A DNA stretch of 6,990 nucleotides from Bacteroidales bacterium (lineage in GTDB: Bacteria; Bacteroidota; Bacteroidia; Bacteroidales; F082), in the NCBI GenBank assembly GCA_016281295.1, contig JAEEII010000127.1, forward strand, positions 1-6,990. Reading direction: 5' to 3'. The position numbers were made by a program, and so were the translations under genes. A model generated the notes under the pieces. That model searched no databases. It had not been told where the DNA came from and worked only from the letters and a program-made list of their open reading frames with translations. Below are positions 1-5,838 of this stretch, in pieces (within the stretch, counting starts at the first letter, position 1; each line of letters starts with the position of its first letter).

Positions 1-1703
1 TAATAAGGATAATACGAACCAAGTTTCTGTTTCAAGGCGGCATCGATTTCATCTTTCTTATTCATCGACTCCATGATGCGGGCGAAAAAGTCTTTCGCTT
101 TAGGCAATTCCACCACCTTGTAGTCATTGCCAAGGTTAGCTACCTGAGCGGCATACTCGATGGCGTCTTCCAAGTCACCCAGTTGATCCACCAGGCCCAG
201 CTCGATGGCATCGGCGCCTGCCCACACACGACCTTGACCAATGCTATCAACGTAGGTCTGACGCAGGCCACGGCCTTCGGCCACACGCTTGGTGAAATGG
301 TCGTATGTTTGCACCACGTTCTCCTGCAACTTGCTGTACTGGAACGGGGTGAGCGGCTGTGTAAGGTTAGGGAAGTCGGCGTTCTCGTTGGTCTTGGCCA
401 CATCGAAACTCAGGCCGATCTTGTTGTTCAGCAAGCCTTGCAAGTTCGGGAAAGTGCCAAACACCCCGATGGAACCCGTCAGCGTGGTGGGATCGGCAAA
501 GATGTAGTCAGCCTTGGCAGAGATCCAGTAACCGCCCGAGGCTGCATAGTTACCCATGGAGACGACCAGGGGTTTCACCTCTTTGGTGAGGTCCAGTTCG
601 CGACCGATGATAGCGGAGGCCACTGCACTGCCGCCGGGGGAGTTGACACGCAAGACAACCGCTTTCACATTTTGATCCTCACGGGCTTTACGGATGATCT
701 TGGTGAGATTCTCGGAGTAAATGTCCTCTTCGCCCTTTCCGTCGAAAATCTGGCCCGAGGCATAGATGATAGCCACTTCGTTCTTGCTGGCATTCTTGTC
801 CCGATAAGACTTGGCATAGTTTGCATTGCCAATGGAGTGAACTTTCTTTCCGCTTCCGGTCATGGCTTTCAGTTCATCCAGCACTTGATCCTTATAATAG
901 AGGTTATCGACCAAGCCCGCTTCCAAGGCCTTGGTAGCATCGGTCATCAGCTCAAGTTGGTCGGCCAGTTGATTTAGTTTTTCGACGCTGACATTGCGGT
1001 GTTGGCTGATTCCCGTCAGAATTTGTCCCCACACCGTGCCCAGCAGTTTTTCCATCTGTTCGCGGTTGGCTTCACTCATCTTGTCGAGGAAATAAGGCTC
1101 CACAGCACTCTTGAAACGGTTGTTAGGGCCACGCACGATTTGCATCTCCACCTCCAGCTTCTCAAACAAATGTTTGTAAAACATAATCTGTGAGGCCATG
1201 CCGTGCAAGTCGATGACACCTTCGGGATTCAGGTAGATTTTGTCGGCGATGGAAGCCACATAATAGGCACTTTGCGAATAGGCCTCACCGTAACAAACGA
1301 TGAATTTGCCCGATTCCTTGAATTCAACGAGTTTGTCGCGGATTTCCTGCAAGGTGGCGGTGGAAGTGGGAATACTGCTTAATTCCATGTAGATGCCTTT
1401 GATATTCGGGTCGGACATGGCGTGTTCAATATTACGCAGAATCTCATTAAGACCGACAGCCTCCACGGGTTCCATGGAGGAGAAGCTGATGTTGCTGAAA
1501 GGATTGTCCGTGGTACGGTCTGGAATATCATAATCCAATTTCATGTAAAGCACAGAGTTAGGCTTCACGACGGTGGATGTCTCCTGATCTTTGGACATGC
1601 CAGAAATCATAGATGAGATTACGCCGACTTTAACGAAAAAATTAATTAAAAGCGCAATCAACGTGCCGAGAAATGCGGCGAGAACTACTTTATAGAATTT
1701 CAT
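1..1703 (-). CDS. sppA: Signal peptide peptidase SppA, 67K type (C-terminus cut by window edge)
   Basis: Membrane-anchored serine protease (family S49) that degrades signal peptides left in the membrane after secretion. The frame runs unbroken for 567 codons from ATG at 1703 to the window edge; family members are near 590 residues, so only a short tail should be missing. Residues 6-24 (VVLAAFLGTLIALLINFFV) form one N-terminal transmembrane anchor. Two tandem S49-like domains follow, at about 85-250 and 315-500. The catalytic dyad of the E. coli enzyme (Lys209, Ser409) is matched by Lys198 in RFKSAVEPYF and Ser389 in GNYAASGGYWIS. VNSPGGSAVAS and TGSIGVFG are also present. The visible end GSYYPY suits the family's C-terminal region. 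The active site should face the periplasm. The gene diverges from folK and has its own promoter. No truncation other than the window edge is seen; the family assignment is very secure. Confidence 0.96.
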   Translation of the reverse strand, partial: MKFYKVVLAAFLGTLIALLINFFVKVGVISSMISGMSKDQETSTVVKPNSVLYMKLDYDIPDRTTDNPFSNISFSSMEPVEAVGLNEILRNIEHAMSDPNIKGIYMELSSIPTSTATLQEIRDKLVEFKESGKFIVCYGEAYSQSAYYVASIADKIYLNPEGVIDLHGMASQIMFYKHLFEKLEVEMQIVRGPNNRFKSAVEPYFLDKMSEANREQMEKLLGTVWGQILTGISQHRNVSVEKLNQLADQLELMTDATKALEAGLVDNLYYKDQVLDELKAMTGSGKKVHSIGNANYAKSYRDKNASKNEVAIIYASGQIFDGKGEEDIYSENLTKIIRKAREDQNVKAVVLRVNSPGGSAVASAIIGRELDLTKEVKPLVVSMGNYAASGGYWISAKADYIFADPTTLTGSIGVFGTFPNLQGLLNNKIGLSFDVAKTNENADFPNLTQPLTPFQYSKLQENVVQTYDHFTKRVAEGRGLRQTYVDSIGQGRVWAGADAIELGLVDQLGDLEDAIEYAAQVANLGNDYKVVELPKAKDFFARIMESMNKKDEIDAALKQKLGSYYPY

Positions 1704-1728
1704 GGTTTAAAGTTTTTTGATTTGGCAA

Positions 1729-1761
1729 CAAAGATAAAAAAAAACGGTGTATTTTTGCAAA
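1729..1761 (-). promoter_or_regulatory. Predicted Bacteroidota-type promoter of sppA
   Basis: On the minus strand a perfect TAnnTTTG -7 element (TATCTTTG, plus-strand 1736-1729) lies 21 bases downstream of a TTTG at 1761-1758, close to the usual -33/-7 spacing of the Bacteroidota primary sigma factor. The inferred transcript would start near 1724 and give a leader of about 20 bases before the ATG at 1703. The -33 box abuts the -7 box of the opposing folK promoter. This is motif matching only. Confidence 0.6.
1750..1757 (+). promoter_or_regulatory. Predicted -7 element for folK and the kinase gene
   Basis: TATTTTTG fits TAnnTTTG exactly and lies 14 bases before the folK ATG, implying a very short leader of roughly 8-10 bases. 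The nearest upstream TTTG (1721-1724) is 25 bases away, wider than usual, so the -33 element is weak or absent. AAGGAG at 1763-1768 resembles a Shine-Dalgarno sequence, but only three bases separate it from the ATG, which is closer than is efficient. Confidence 0.45.
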
Positions 1762-1771
1762 AAAGGAGAAA

Positions 1772-2281
1772 ATGACCCGTTGTTATCTATTATTCGGCTC
1801 AAACCAAGGGGATAAGAAGGCATTATGGGAGCAAGCCTGCCATGCTGTTTCGATGCGATGCGGCATGTTGGTCGAGAAGTCATCCCTTTATCTTTCGGAG
1901 CCTTGGGGCTTTGAGGCCGAGGAATGGTTTCTGAATGCGCTGATGGTCGTTGAGACCAGACTGTCGCCTGACGAGCTGATGGACGAGTTATTGGACATTG
2001 AGCGTGAGTTAGGGCGGGTAAGGCATCCCGAGAAAGAAGGATATTCATCCCGAACCATCGATTTGGACATTCTCTATTATGGTAACCAGATCATTCGCAC
2101 CACGAAGGTGACGGCACCTCACCCACGGCTGCACCTAAGGAGGTTCGCACTGATGCCTTTATGTGAGATTATCCCTGATTTCCTACATCCGGAATTCGAC
2201 CTGAGCCAACAGGAGTTGCTCGACCGATGCCCTGACACCTCCACGATTCAACCAATCAACAACACAAACACAAAACCATGA
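1772..2281 (+). CDS. folK: 2-amino-4-hydroxy-6-hydroxymethyldihydropteridine pyrophosphokinase (HPPK)
   Basis: Cytosolic enzyme of folate synthesis that transfers pyrophosphate from ATP to 6-hydroxymethyl-7,8-dihydropterin, making the substrate of dihydropteroate synthase. The 169-residue length fits the family. LLFGSNQGDK (6-15) is the N-terminal family motif. Phe53 and Asn55 in EWFLNAL match pterin-contacting residues of the E. coli enzyme. YSSRTIDLDIL (91-101) is the HPPK signature, with Asp97 and Asp99 as the magnesium ligands. APHPRLHLRRF (115-125) carries the conserved His117 and Arg residues. The signature has SS where E. coli has GP, a mild variation. The last dozen residues are Asn/Thr-rich and lie over the leader of the next gene. 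The stop codon overlaps the kinase start (ATGA), so the two genes are probably cotranscribed and translationally coupled. The ATG at 1772 places the GSN motif at the normal distance from the N-terminus. Confidence 0.95.
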   Translation: MTRCYLLFGSNQGDKKALWEQACHAVSMRCGMLVEKSSLYLSEPWGFEAEEWFLNALMVVETRLSPDELMDELLDIERELGRVRHPEKEGYSSRTIDLDILYYGNQIIRTTKVTAPHPRLHLRRFALMPLCEIIPDFLHPEFDLSQQELLDRCPDTSTIQPINNTNTKP

Positions 2282-2919
2282 ATTACAATTTCATCGCCAT
2301 AGAAGGTACCATTGGTGCCGGGAAGACCACCCTGGCCAGCCGTATTGCCAACGACTTCAACGGGAAGCTGGTCTTGGAGGAGTTTGAGGCCGACAAAAAC
2401 CCATTTCTCCCGAAGTTCTACAAGGAACCCGACAAATATTCCTTTCAGTTGGAGATGACATTTCTGGCGTTGCGTTTCCAGCAGTTAAAAGACAAGCTGG
2501 CCAACTTGGATTTGTTTCATGATTTCATCATCTCCGACTATTACGTGGCCAAGTCGCTGATTTTCTCCAAAAACAACTTGCAGGAGGACGAGTATCAGTT
2601 GTTTGTCCGGTTCTTCAACATCATCTTCGGGAACATGCCCAAGCCCGAGCTGATGGTATATCTATACCAGGATGTAGATCATCTGCAATTCAACATCCGG
2701 AAACGAGGCAGGGCTTACGAGCAAAACATCTCCGACGAATATCTGGAAAACATCCAGCAAGGATATTTTGATTTCATCAAGCAGCAGCAGAACGAGATGC
2801 GAATCTTAATCCTTGACACAAACCGGCTGGATTTCGTGGCTCACGAGGAAGACTACCGTAAGATCATCGAAGCCATTGACCAGCCATACGAGGTGGGTGT
2901 TCATCGGGTTACCTTTTAA
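2278..2919 (+). CDS. Deoxynucleoside kinase family protein
   Basis: Probable cytosolic salvage enzyme that phosphorylates a deoxynucleoside to its 5'-monophosphate with a nucleoside triphosphate donor. At 213 residues it has the size of the dNK/dCK/dGK family. The P-loop is GTIGAGKTT (10-18). LEEFEADKNPFLPKFY (33-48) matches the family block that contains the catalytic base, here Glu34 or Glu35, and the NPFL segment. RKRGRAYEQ (141-149) is the arginine-rich lid. The usual DRS/ERS motif after the third strand is replaced by ISDYY (85-89). Base specificity (dA, dG, dC or T) cannot be read from the sequence, so no gene symbol is given. Its ATG overlaps the folK stop codon, and the preceding 30 bases are G-free and A/C-rich with no Shine-Dalgarno sequence. 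A hairpin and a strong terminator follow. The family call is secure; the substrate is unknown. Confidence 0.9.
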   Translation: MNYNFIAIEGTIGAGKTTLASRIANDFNGKLVLEEFEADKNPFLPKFYKEPDKYSFQLEMTFLALRFQQLKDKLANLDLFHDFIISDYYVAKSLIFSKNNLQEDEYQLFVRFFNIIFGNMPKPELMVYLYQDVDHLQFNIRKRGRAYEQNISDEYLENIQQGYFDFIKQQQNEMRILILDTNRLDFVAHEEDYRKIIEAIDQPYEVGVHRVTF

Positions 2920-2953
2920 TTAGAAGGCAGGAGGCAGCTGTTCTGTCTTCTAA
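2920..2953 (+). repeat. Inverted repeat / hairpin immediately after the kinase stop codon
   Basis: TTAGAAGGCAG (2920-2930) pairs with CTGTCTTCTAA (2943-2953) over eleven positions, one of them a G-U wobble in RNA, around a 12-base loop. It begins on the base after the TAA stop. No T-run follows directly, so it is not itself a classic intrinsic terminator. It could protect the 3' end of the transcript, be part of a dispersed repeat, or be incidental. Confidence 0.6.
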
Positions 2954-2958
2954 CTCAA

Positions 2959-2988
2959 AAAAAAACCGCCCCGAGAGGCGGTTTTTTT
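2959..2988. terminator. Bidirectional intrinsic terminator between convergent genes
   Basis: An A-run (2959-2965), stem CCGCC (2966-2970), loop CCGAGA, stem GGCGG (2977-2981) and a seven-T run (2982-2988) form a textbook Rho-independent terminator. The flanking A- and T-runs can extend the stem to 12 pairs. Read on the minus strand it also has the stem followed by a T-run, so it should serve both the folK-kinase unit arriving from the left and the OmpA-family gene, which ends at 3009, arriving from the right. Confidence 0.93.
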
Positions 2989-3008
2989 AAAGTCGGTCTA
3001 AGAGGATT

Positions 3009-5000
3009 TTATTTCACGAAGACCTCGGTACGACGAATCAGCGGCAGGATTTCCGTTTCAAGTTCAGGATACACATTGATCATGTTCTTGATTTCCTGTT
3101 CGCGGTTCTTGCTGTTTTGGATGACGCGGACGATCTGATCTTTATCCTTGATGTTGGAGTTCTTGACCAGTTCGATGAACTTATCCCAGTCGGGGCCGTA
3201 GCCCTTGCTGGTGAATTCGAAGTTCTTGGCGTTCAGTTTCACCTTCTTGAGCTGATTCTTGATGGCTTGCATACCAGCGTCGGCACGTTCGTTGGCCAGG
3301 TTGGTGTTGAGAGCATATTCGCCTTCAGGTGAAGCCCAGCCTTGGAGGTCAAAGCCAGTGATAGGTTCGCCGGAAGCCAGTCTTGCGGCAAGAGCCTTGA
3401 CAGCTTCTTTGTTCAGCTTGGCGTTGGTCTTCAGGTTGGATGAGTTGTAGTCGAAGTAGAACACGCAGATCGGCTCGATCACCGGGAGGATGCTAGCCAC
3501 AGGAGCGGCTTGCCATTCACCCACGAGTTCATCCTTGCAGTTAGCCTTGACATAAACATGGAAGTCACCATCTTCGAGGTCGGTGAAGGTATAGGTATTT
3601 TCCTTCAGGCCAGCGACATTCGGCGTGGCGTTAGCGCTCGGGGCACCTTCCTTGGTAAGATAGAGGTCGTATGACACGGCATTGCCACTCCAAGTCACGG
3701 TGATGGCATTGTCTTCAACCTTGGTTCTGATGTTGCTAACTTCGCAGGTCGGAGGAGCGGGAACGATCACACCGTCAGCAAGTTTTCTCTGACCACCCTG
3801 GGTATAGTAAGCATTCTTGATGATTTCCTCTTGGGTAGGATAGATGGTACCATCGTAAACATAGAACATCGGGTTGGCGTTGAGGGTGCTGTTTTGCATA
3901 TCCTCCACATAATCGAGGCAGTAATGTTTGGTGAACTGGCCACCCTTGCTGTAGCTGACCATGAAATCGCCGTTGCCCTTCACCTTTTCGCCGATGAAGG
4001 TCACAGGATCGAGATCGATGGAGCCACCCTTGTAGTTGAGGGTAGGAGTCACATTCATGACGGCTTGTTTCTGGAAGTAGCCAGCGGGAACGTCGAACAC
4101 CACATCGAAGCAGACCTTGCCGTTTTCTTCTTTGAGCGGGTCAGGATTGACGGTCATGGTGATTTGGTTGGCGTCGCGGGCCATCTTCTCGATGTCGCAT
4201 GGGTTGTTGAACTTGAAGCGGAGGCCGAGGTTCAGATGGCTGTACATATCGTTGACGATTTGGATGTCATCGATGATTCTGCTGCCGTTTCTATAGAACA
4301 CTTTCTCCACTTGGTCGAGTTTGTCGTTGCCAGCCCAGGTAAAGGTGTAGTCAACGAAGATATCCAGTTTGGGAGCCACGTTGAAGTTCAACTCGGCGCC
4401 TACAGGGACGGTGAACGTCATTTCAGCATCGTTGGTCTTGGCTGCGAGAACATCCGTAGCGGCGGAAGCGGTGTTCAGCTGTTTCACGGCTCCGGCGTGA
4501 TAACGAATGCCACCGATACCAAGATGAGGGATGAAGTTGAAGACTCTTCTGGGGTTATAGCCGAAGAAGAGGTTGCTCAGGTTGAAAGTCAAGTTCAGAT
4601 TGGCTTCCATGAACGTGGTTTTGTCAAGCATGAGATTCGCATAGTCAACAGTACCCGCGTTGGGAGTTAACAATTGTCCGTGCTTTTCACCAGAGAGTGT
4701 GCCAGTGCCAAATTTCGCATTCATGCCCATCACTTTGCCGAACTGGTAGCCCAAGCCAACCATGCCGTCAAAGTTCTTGAAAACATAACCATCGTTCCAC
4801 AAGAATGAACCATTTTGATAGAATGGCACAAAACCATAATTGGCCAAGTCAGTGTGGTTAATGGAGAGACCGCCTTCCGCGAAGAGATAGAAATACTTCT
4901 CGACAGGCTTTGATTGATGTCCTTGCGCAAAGAATGACACAGGGAGAATTGCCATGATGGCAATCAAGAGCATTTTAGATAACGTCCGTTTCATTTTCAT
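3009..5000 (-). CDS. OmpA-family outer membrane protein with fibronectin type III-like insert
   Basis: 663-residue envelope protein, probably anchored in the outer membrane with a periplasmic C-terminal domain. Residues 1-25 are a Sec signal peptide (MKMKRT, hydrophobic core, likely cleavage after SFFA). About 35-265 alternates aromatic and glycine-rich strands (YFYLFAEGGLSIN, GLGYQFGKVMGMNAKFG, YSHLNLGLRFKF), as in a beta-barrel. About 277-412 resembles, from memory, a beta-rich domain of Bacteroidales OmpA-like proteins (NPDPLKEENGKV, GEKVKGNGDFMV, KLADGVI). About 417-500 reads as a fibronectin type III fold (ITVTWSGNAVSYDLYL ... YTFTDLEDGDFHVYV). About 511-663 is an OmpA C-terminal-like domain (FYFDYNSSNLK, LQGWASPEGEYALNTNLANERADA). 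The Asp that contacts diaminopimelate in classical OmpA (GHTD) is replaced by Ser557, while Arg572 is retained. Six cysteines occur, two each in the middle and Fn3-like regions. The ATG at 5000 precedes the signal peptide; Met3 is an alternative start. The gene is monocistronic by promoter and terminator. The exact role is not determinable. Confidence 0.9.
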   Translation of the reverse strand: MKMKRTLSKMLLIAIMAILPVSFFAQGHQSKPVEKYFYLFAEGGLSINHTDLANYGFVPFYQNGSFLWNDGYVFKNFDGMVGLGYQFGKVMGMNAKFGTGTLSGEKHGQLLTPNAGTVDYANLMLDKTTFMEANLNLTFNLSNLFFGYNPRRVFNFIPHLGIGGIRYHAGAVKQLNTASAATDVLAAKTNDAEMTFTVPVGAELNFNVAPKLDIFVDYTFTWAGNDKLDQVEKVFYRNGSRIIDDIQIVNDMYSHLNLGLRFKFNNPCDIEKMARDANQITMTVNPDPLKEENGKVCFDVVFDVPAGYFQKQAVMNVTPTLNYKGGSIDLDPVTFIGEKVKGNGDFMVSYSKGGQFTKHYCLDYVEDMQNSTLNANPMFYVYDGTIYPTQEEIIKNAYYTQGGQRKLADGVIVPAPPTCEVSNIRTKVEDNAITVTWSGNAVSYDLYLTKEGAPSANATPNVAGLKENTYTFTDLEDGDFHVYVKANCKDELVGEWQAAPVASILPVIEPICVFYFDYNSSNLKTNAKLNKEAVKALAARLASGEPITGFDLQGWASPEGEYALNTNLANERADAGMQAIKNQLKKVKLNAKNFEFTSKGYGPDWDKFIELVKNSNIKDKDQIVRVIQNSKNREQEIKNMINVYPELETEILPLIRRTEVFVK

Positions 5001-5024
5001 AACGACTAAAATTAAGTTTATAAT

Positions 5025-5048
5025 TTATTTGAATTTCATCATTTTCAT
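5025..5048 (-). other. Possible short upstream reading frame in the OmpA-gene leader
   Basis: ATG at 5048 opens a seven-codon frame (MKMMKFK) that stops with TAA at 5027-5025, 24 bases before the OmpA-family start. It is in the same frame as the main gene, and its first codons, ATGAAAATGA, repeat the first ten bases of the real start at 5000. It could be a leader peptide, a decayed former start, or chance in an AT-rich leader. There is no direct evidence that it is translated. Confidence 0.25.
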
Positions 5049-5095
5049 AGAATTATCATGCACTTTATAACCAATAGTACACACTAAAAAGCGAA

Positions 5096-5127
5096 CAAAA
5101 ATAGAATTTTTTTTGTTTCCAACCAAA
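5096..5127 (-). promoter_or_regulatory. Predicted Bacteroidota-type promoter of the OmpA-family gene
   Basis: On the minus strand TTTG (5127-5124) is followed after 20 bases by TATTTTTG (5103-5096), a full match to the TTTG-N(19-21)-TAnnTTTG pattern. Transcription would start near 5090, leaving a leader of about 90 bases, the longest in the window. The surrounding A/T tracts would be expected to strengthen it, in keeping with an abundant outer-membrane protein. Confidence 0.7.
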
Positions 5128-5137
5128 TTTTTCTTTT

Positions 5138-5189
5138 TTTTTCAACAATTTTTTCAACAGGCTGTTGATAATTTTTTCGGAAAATCGGG
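5138..5189. repeat. AT-rich spacer with palindrome downstream of the methylase gene
   Basis: TCAACAG-G-CTGTTGA (5154-5168) is a perfect seven-base-arm palindrome lying just past the methylase gene's 3' end. Separately, TTTTTCAACAATTT (5138-5151) is the exact reverse complement of 5211-5224, inside the last codons of that gene. On the methylase strand no T-run follows the palindrome, so I do not call a terminator; read-through into the OmpA-family gene is possible. Confidence 0.4.
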
Positions 5190-5726
5190 TCAACCCTCGC
5201 CTGAAAGAAGAAATTGTTGAAAAACTGACCACATAATAATTCCAGAGCAGACTGAAACATTCAATGAATGCTTGGTACCTTCTTGAGGAATCTCCACTGC
5301 GGCGTCACAATAAGGCAGCACATCATCGCTTACCCCATCCACTTCATTACCCATGATGAAGGCTGAACGGGGTTCCGCTTTAAAATGCTGCAGCGGGATG
5401 CTGTTATCCACCTGTTCGACGGCAAAAATCTTATACCCCATCGCCTTGAGTTCCTTACAGGCGGCCTCGGTAGTTTCAAAATAACGCCAATGCACGGTCT
5501 CATCAGCACCCAGCGCGGTCTTATGGATCTCGCGATGCGGCGGGCAAGCCGTGATGCCACAAAGAAACACGGCTGAAATCCTGAACGCGTCAGCCGAACG
5601 AAACACCGCCCCCACATTACTCAGCGAGCGGATGTTATCCAAAACCATGATAACCGGAAGCTTCTCCACTTCCTCGTAAGCCTCTTTCGTGAGCCTGTTC
5701 AGCTCCTCCATTGAAAGTTTTCGCAT
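5190..5726 (-). CDS. SpoU/TrmH-family RNA 2'-O-methyltransferase
   Basis: Probable SAM-dependent enzyme that methylates a ribose 2'-hydroxyl in tRNA or rRNA, acting in the cytosol and expected to use the knotted SPOUT fold as a dimer. All three family motifs are present: motif 1 LDNIRSLSNVGAVFRSADAF (29-48) with the conserved Arg43, motif 2 FIMGNEVDGVSDDVL (123-137), and motif 3 VEIPQEGTKHSLNVSVCSGI (144-163) with Ser154-Leu-Asn156. The protein is 178 residues from the ATG at 5726; an in-frame GTG six bases upstream is possible but less likely, because homologues as I recall them begin MRKLS. It lacks the N-terminal L30-like RNA-binding domain of RlmB-type enzymes, so it resembles the small TrmH-like group. 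The target (for example tRNA G18) cannot be fixed, so no symbol is given. It diverges from mutS. Confidence 0.92.
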   Translation of the reverse strand: MRKLSMEELNRLTKEAYEEVEKLPVIMVLDNIRSLSNVGAVFRSADAFRISAVFLCGITACPPHREIHKTALGADETVHWRYFETTEAACKELKAMGYKIFAVEQVDNSIPLQHFKAEPRSAFIMGNEVDGVSDDVLPYCDAAVEIPQEGTKHSLNVSVCSGIIMWSVFQQFLLSGEG

Positions 5727-5752
5727 AGACACACCATTATATTAATAGTACA

Positions 5753-5787
5753 CAAAGATAAGAAAAGTTTATTTTGGGACAAGCAAA
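5753..5787 (-). promoter_or_regulatory. Predicted promoter of the RNA methyltransferase gene
   Basis: TATCTTTG (plus-strand 5760-5753) matches the TAnnTTTG element and is identical to the one proposed for sppA. Candidate -33 boxes are TTTG at 5787-5784 (spacing 23) or CTTG at 5783-5780 (spacing 19); neither is ideal. The inferred start near 5747 gives a leader of about 20 bases. Confidence 0.5.
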
Positions 5788-5811
5788 GAACCATGATGTA
5801 TGAGAATTTCG

Positions 5812-5819
5812 TATTTTTG
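5812..5819 (+). promoter_or_regulatory. Predicted -7 element for mutS
   Basis: TATTTTTG matches TAnnTTTG exactly and ends 19 bases before the mutS ATG, so the leader would be about 12-15 bases, A-rich and without a clear Shine-Dalgarno sequence (only GAG directly before the ATG). No TTTG is found at the expected -33 distance, so the promoter is incomplete by motif. Confidence 0.45.
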
Positions 5820-5838
5820 TCAAACAAAACAAATCGAG

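Noticed and set aside
183..977. 264-codon open frame on the plus strand
   Set aside because: It lies wholly antisense to sppA, whose protein has clear catalytic motifs over the same bases. The translation resembles no family and there is no promoter or ribosome site for it.
1707..2048. 113-codon minus-strand frame overlapping folK and the upstream region
   Set aside because: Antisense to the folK signature region and running into the sppA promoter. No recognisable domain.
3831..4670. 279-codon open frame on the plus strand
   Set aside because: Antisense to the OmpA-family gene. Its Val/Glu/His/Ile-rich translation is typical of reverse-complement shadow frames.
5163..5171. TTATCAACA on the minus strand, one mismatch from the DnaA box TTATCCACA
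   Set aside because: A single imperfect box with no cluster, no dnaA/dnaN/gidA neighbours and no AT-unwinding repeats beyond general AT-richness. Not evidence of an origin.
5727..5732. GTG start for the RNA methyltransferase, adding two residues
   Set aside because: ATG at 5726 is in frame, gives the MRKLS start I expect for this family, and leaves a normal leader after the predicted promoter.
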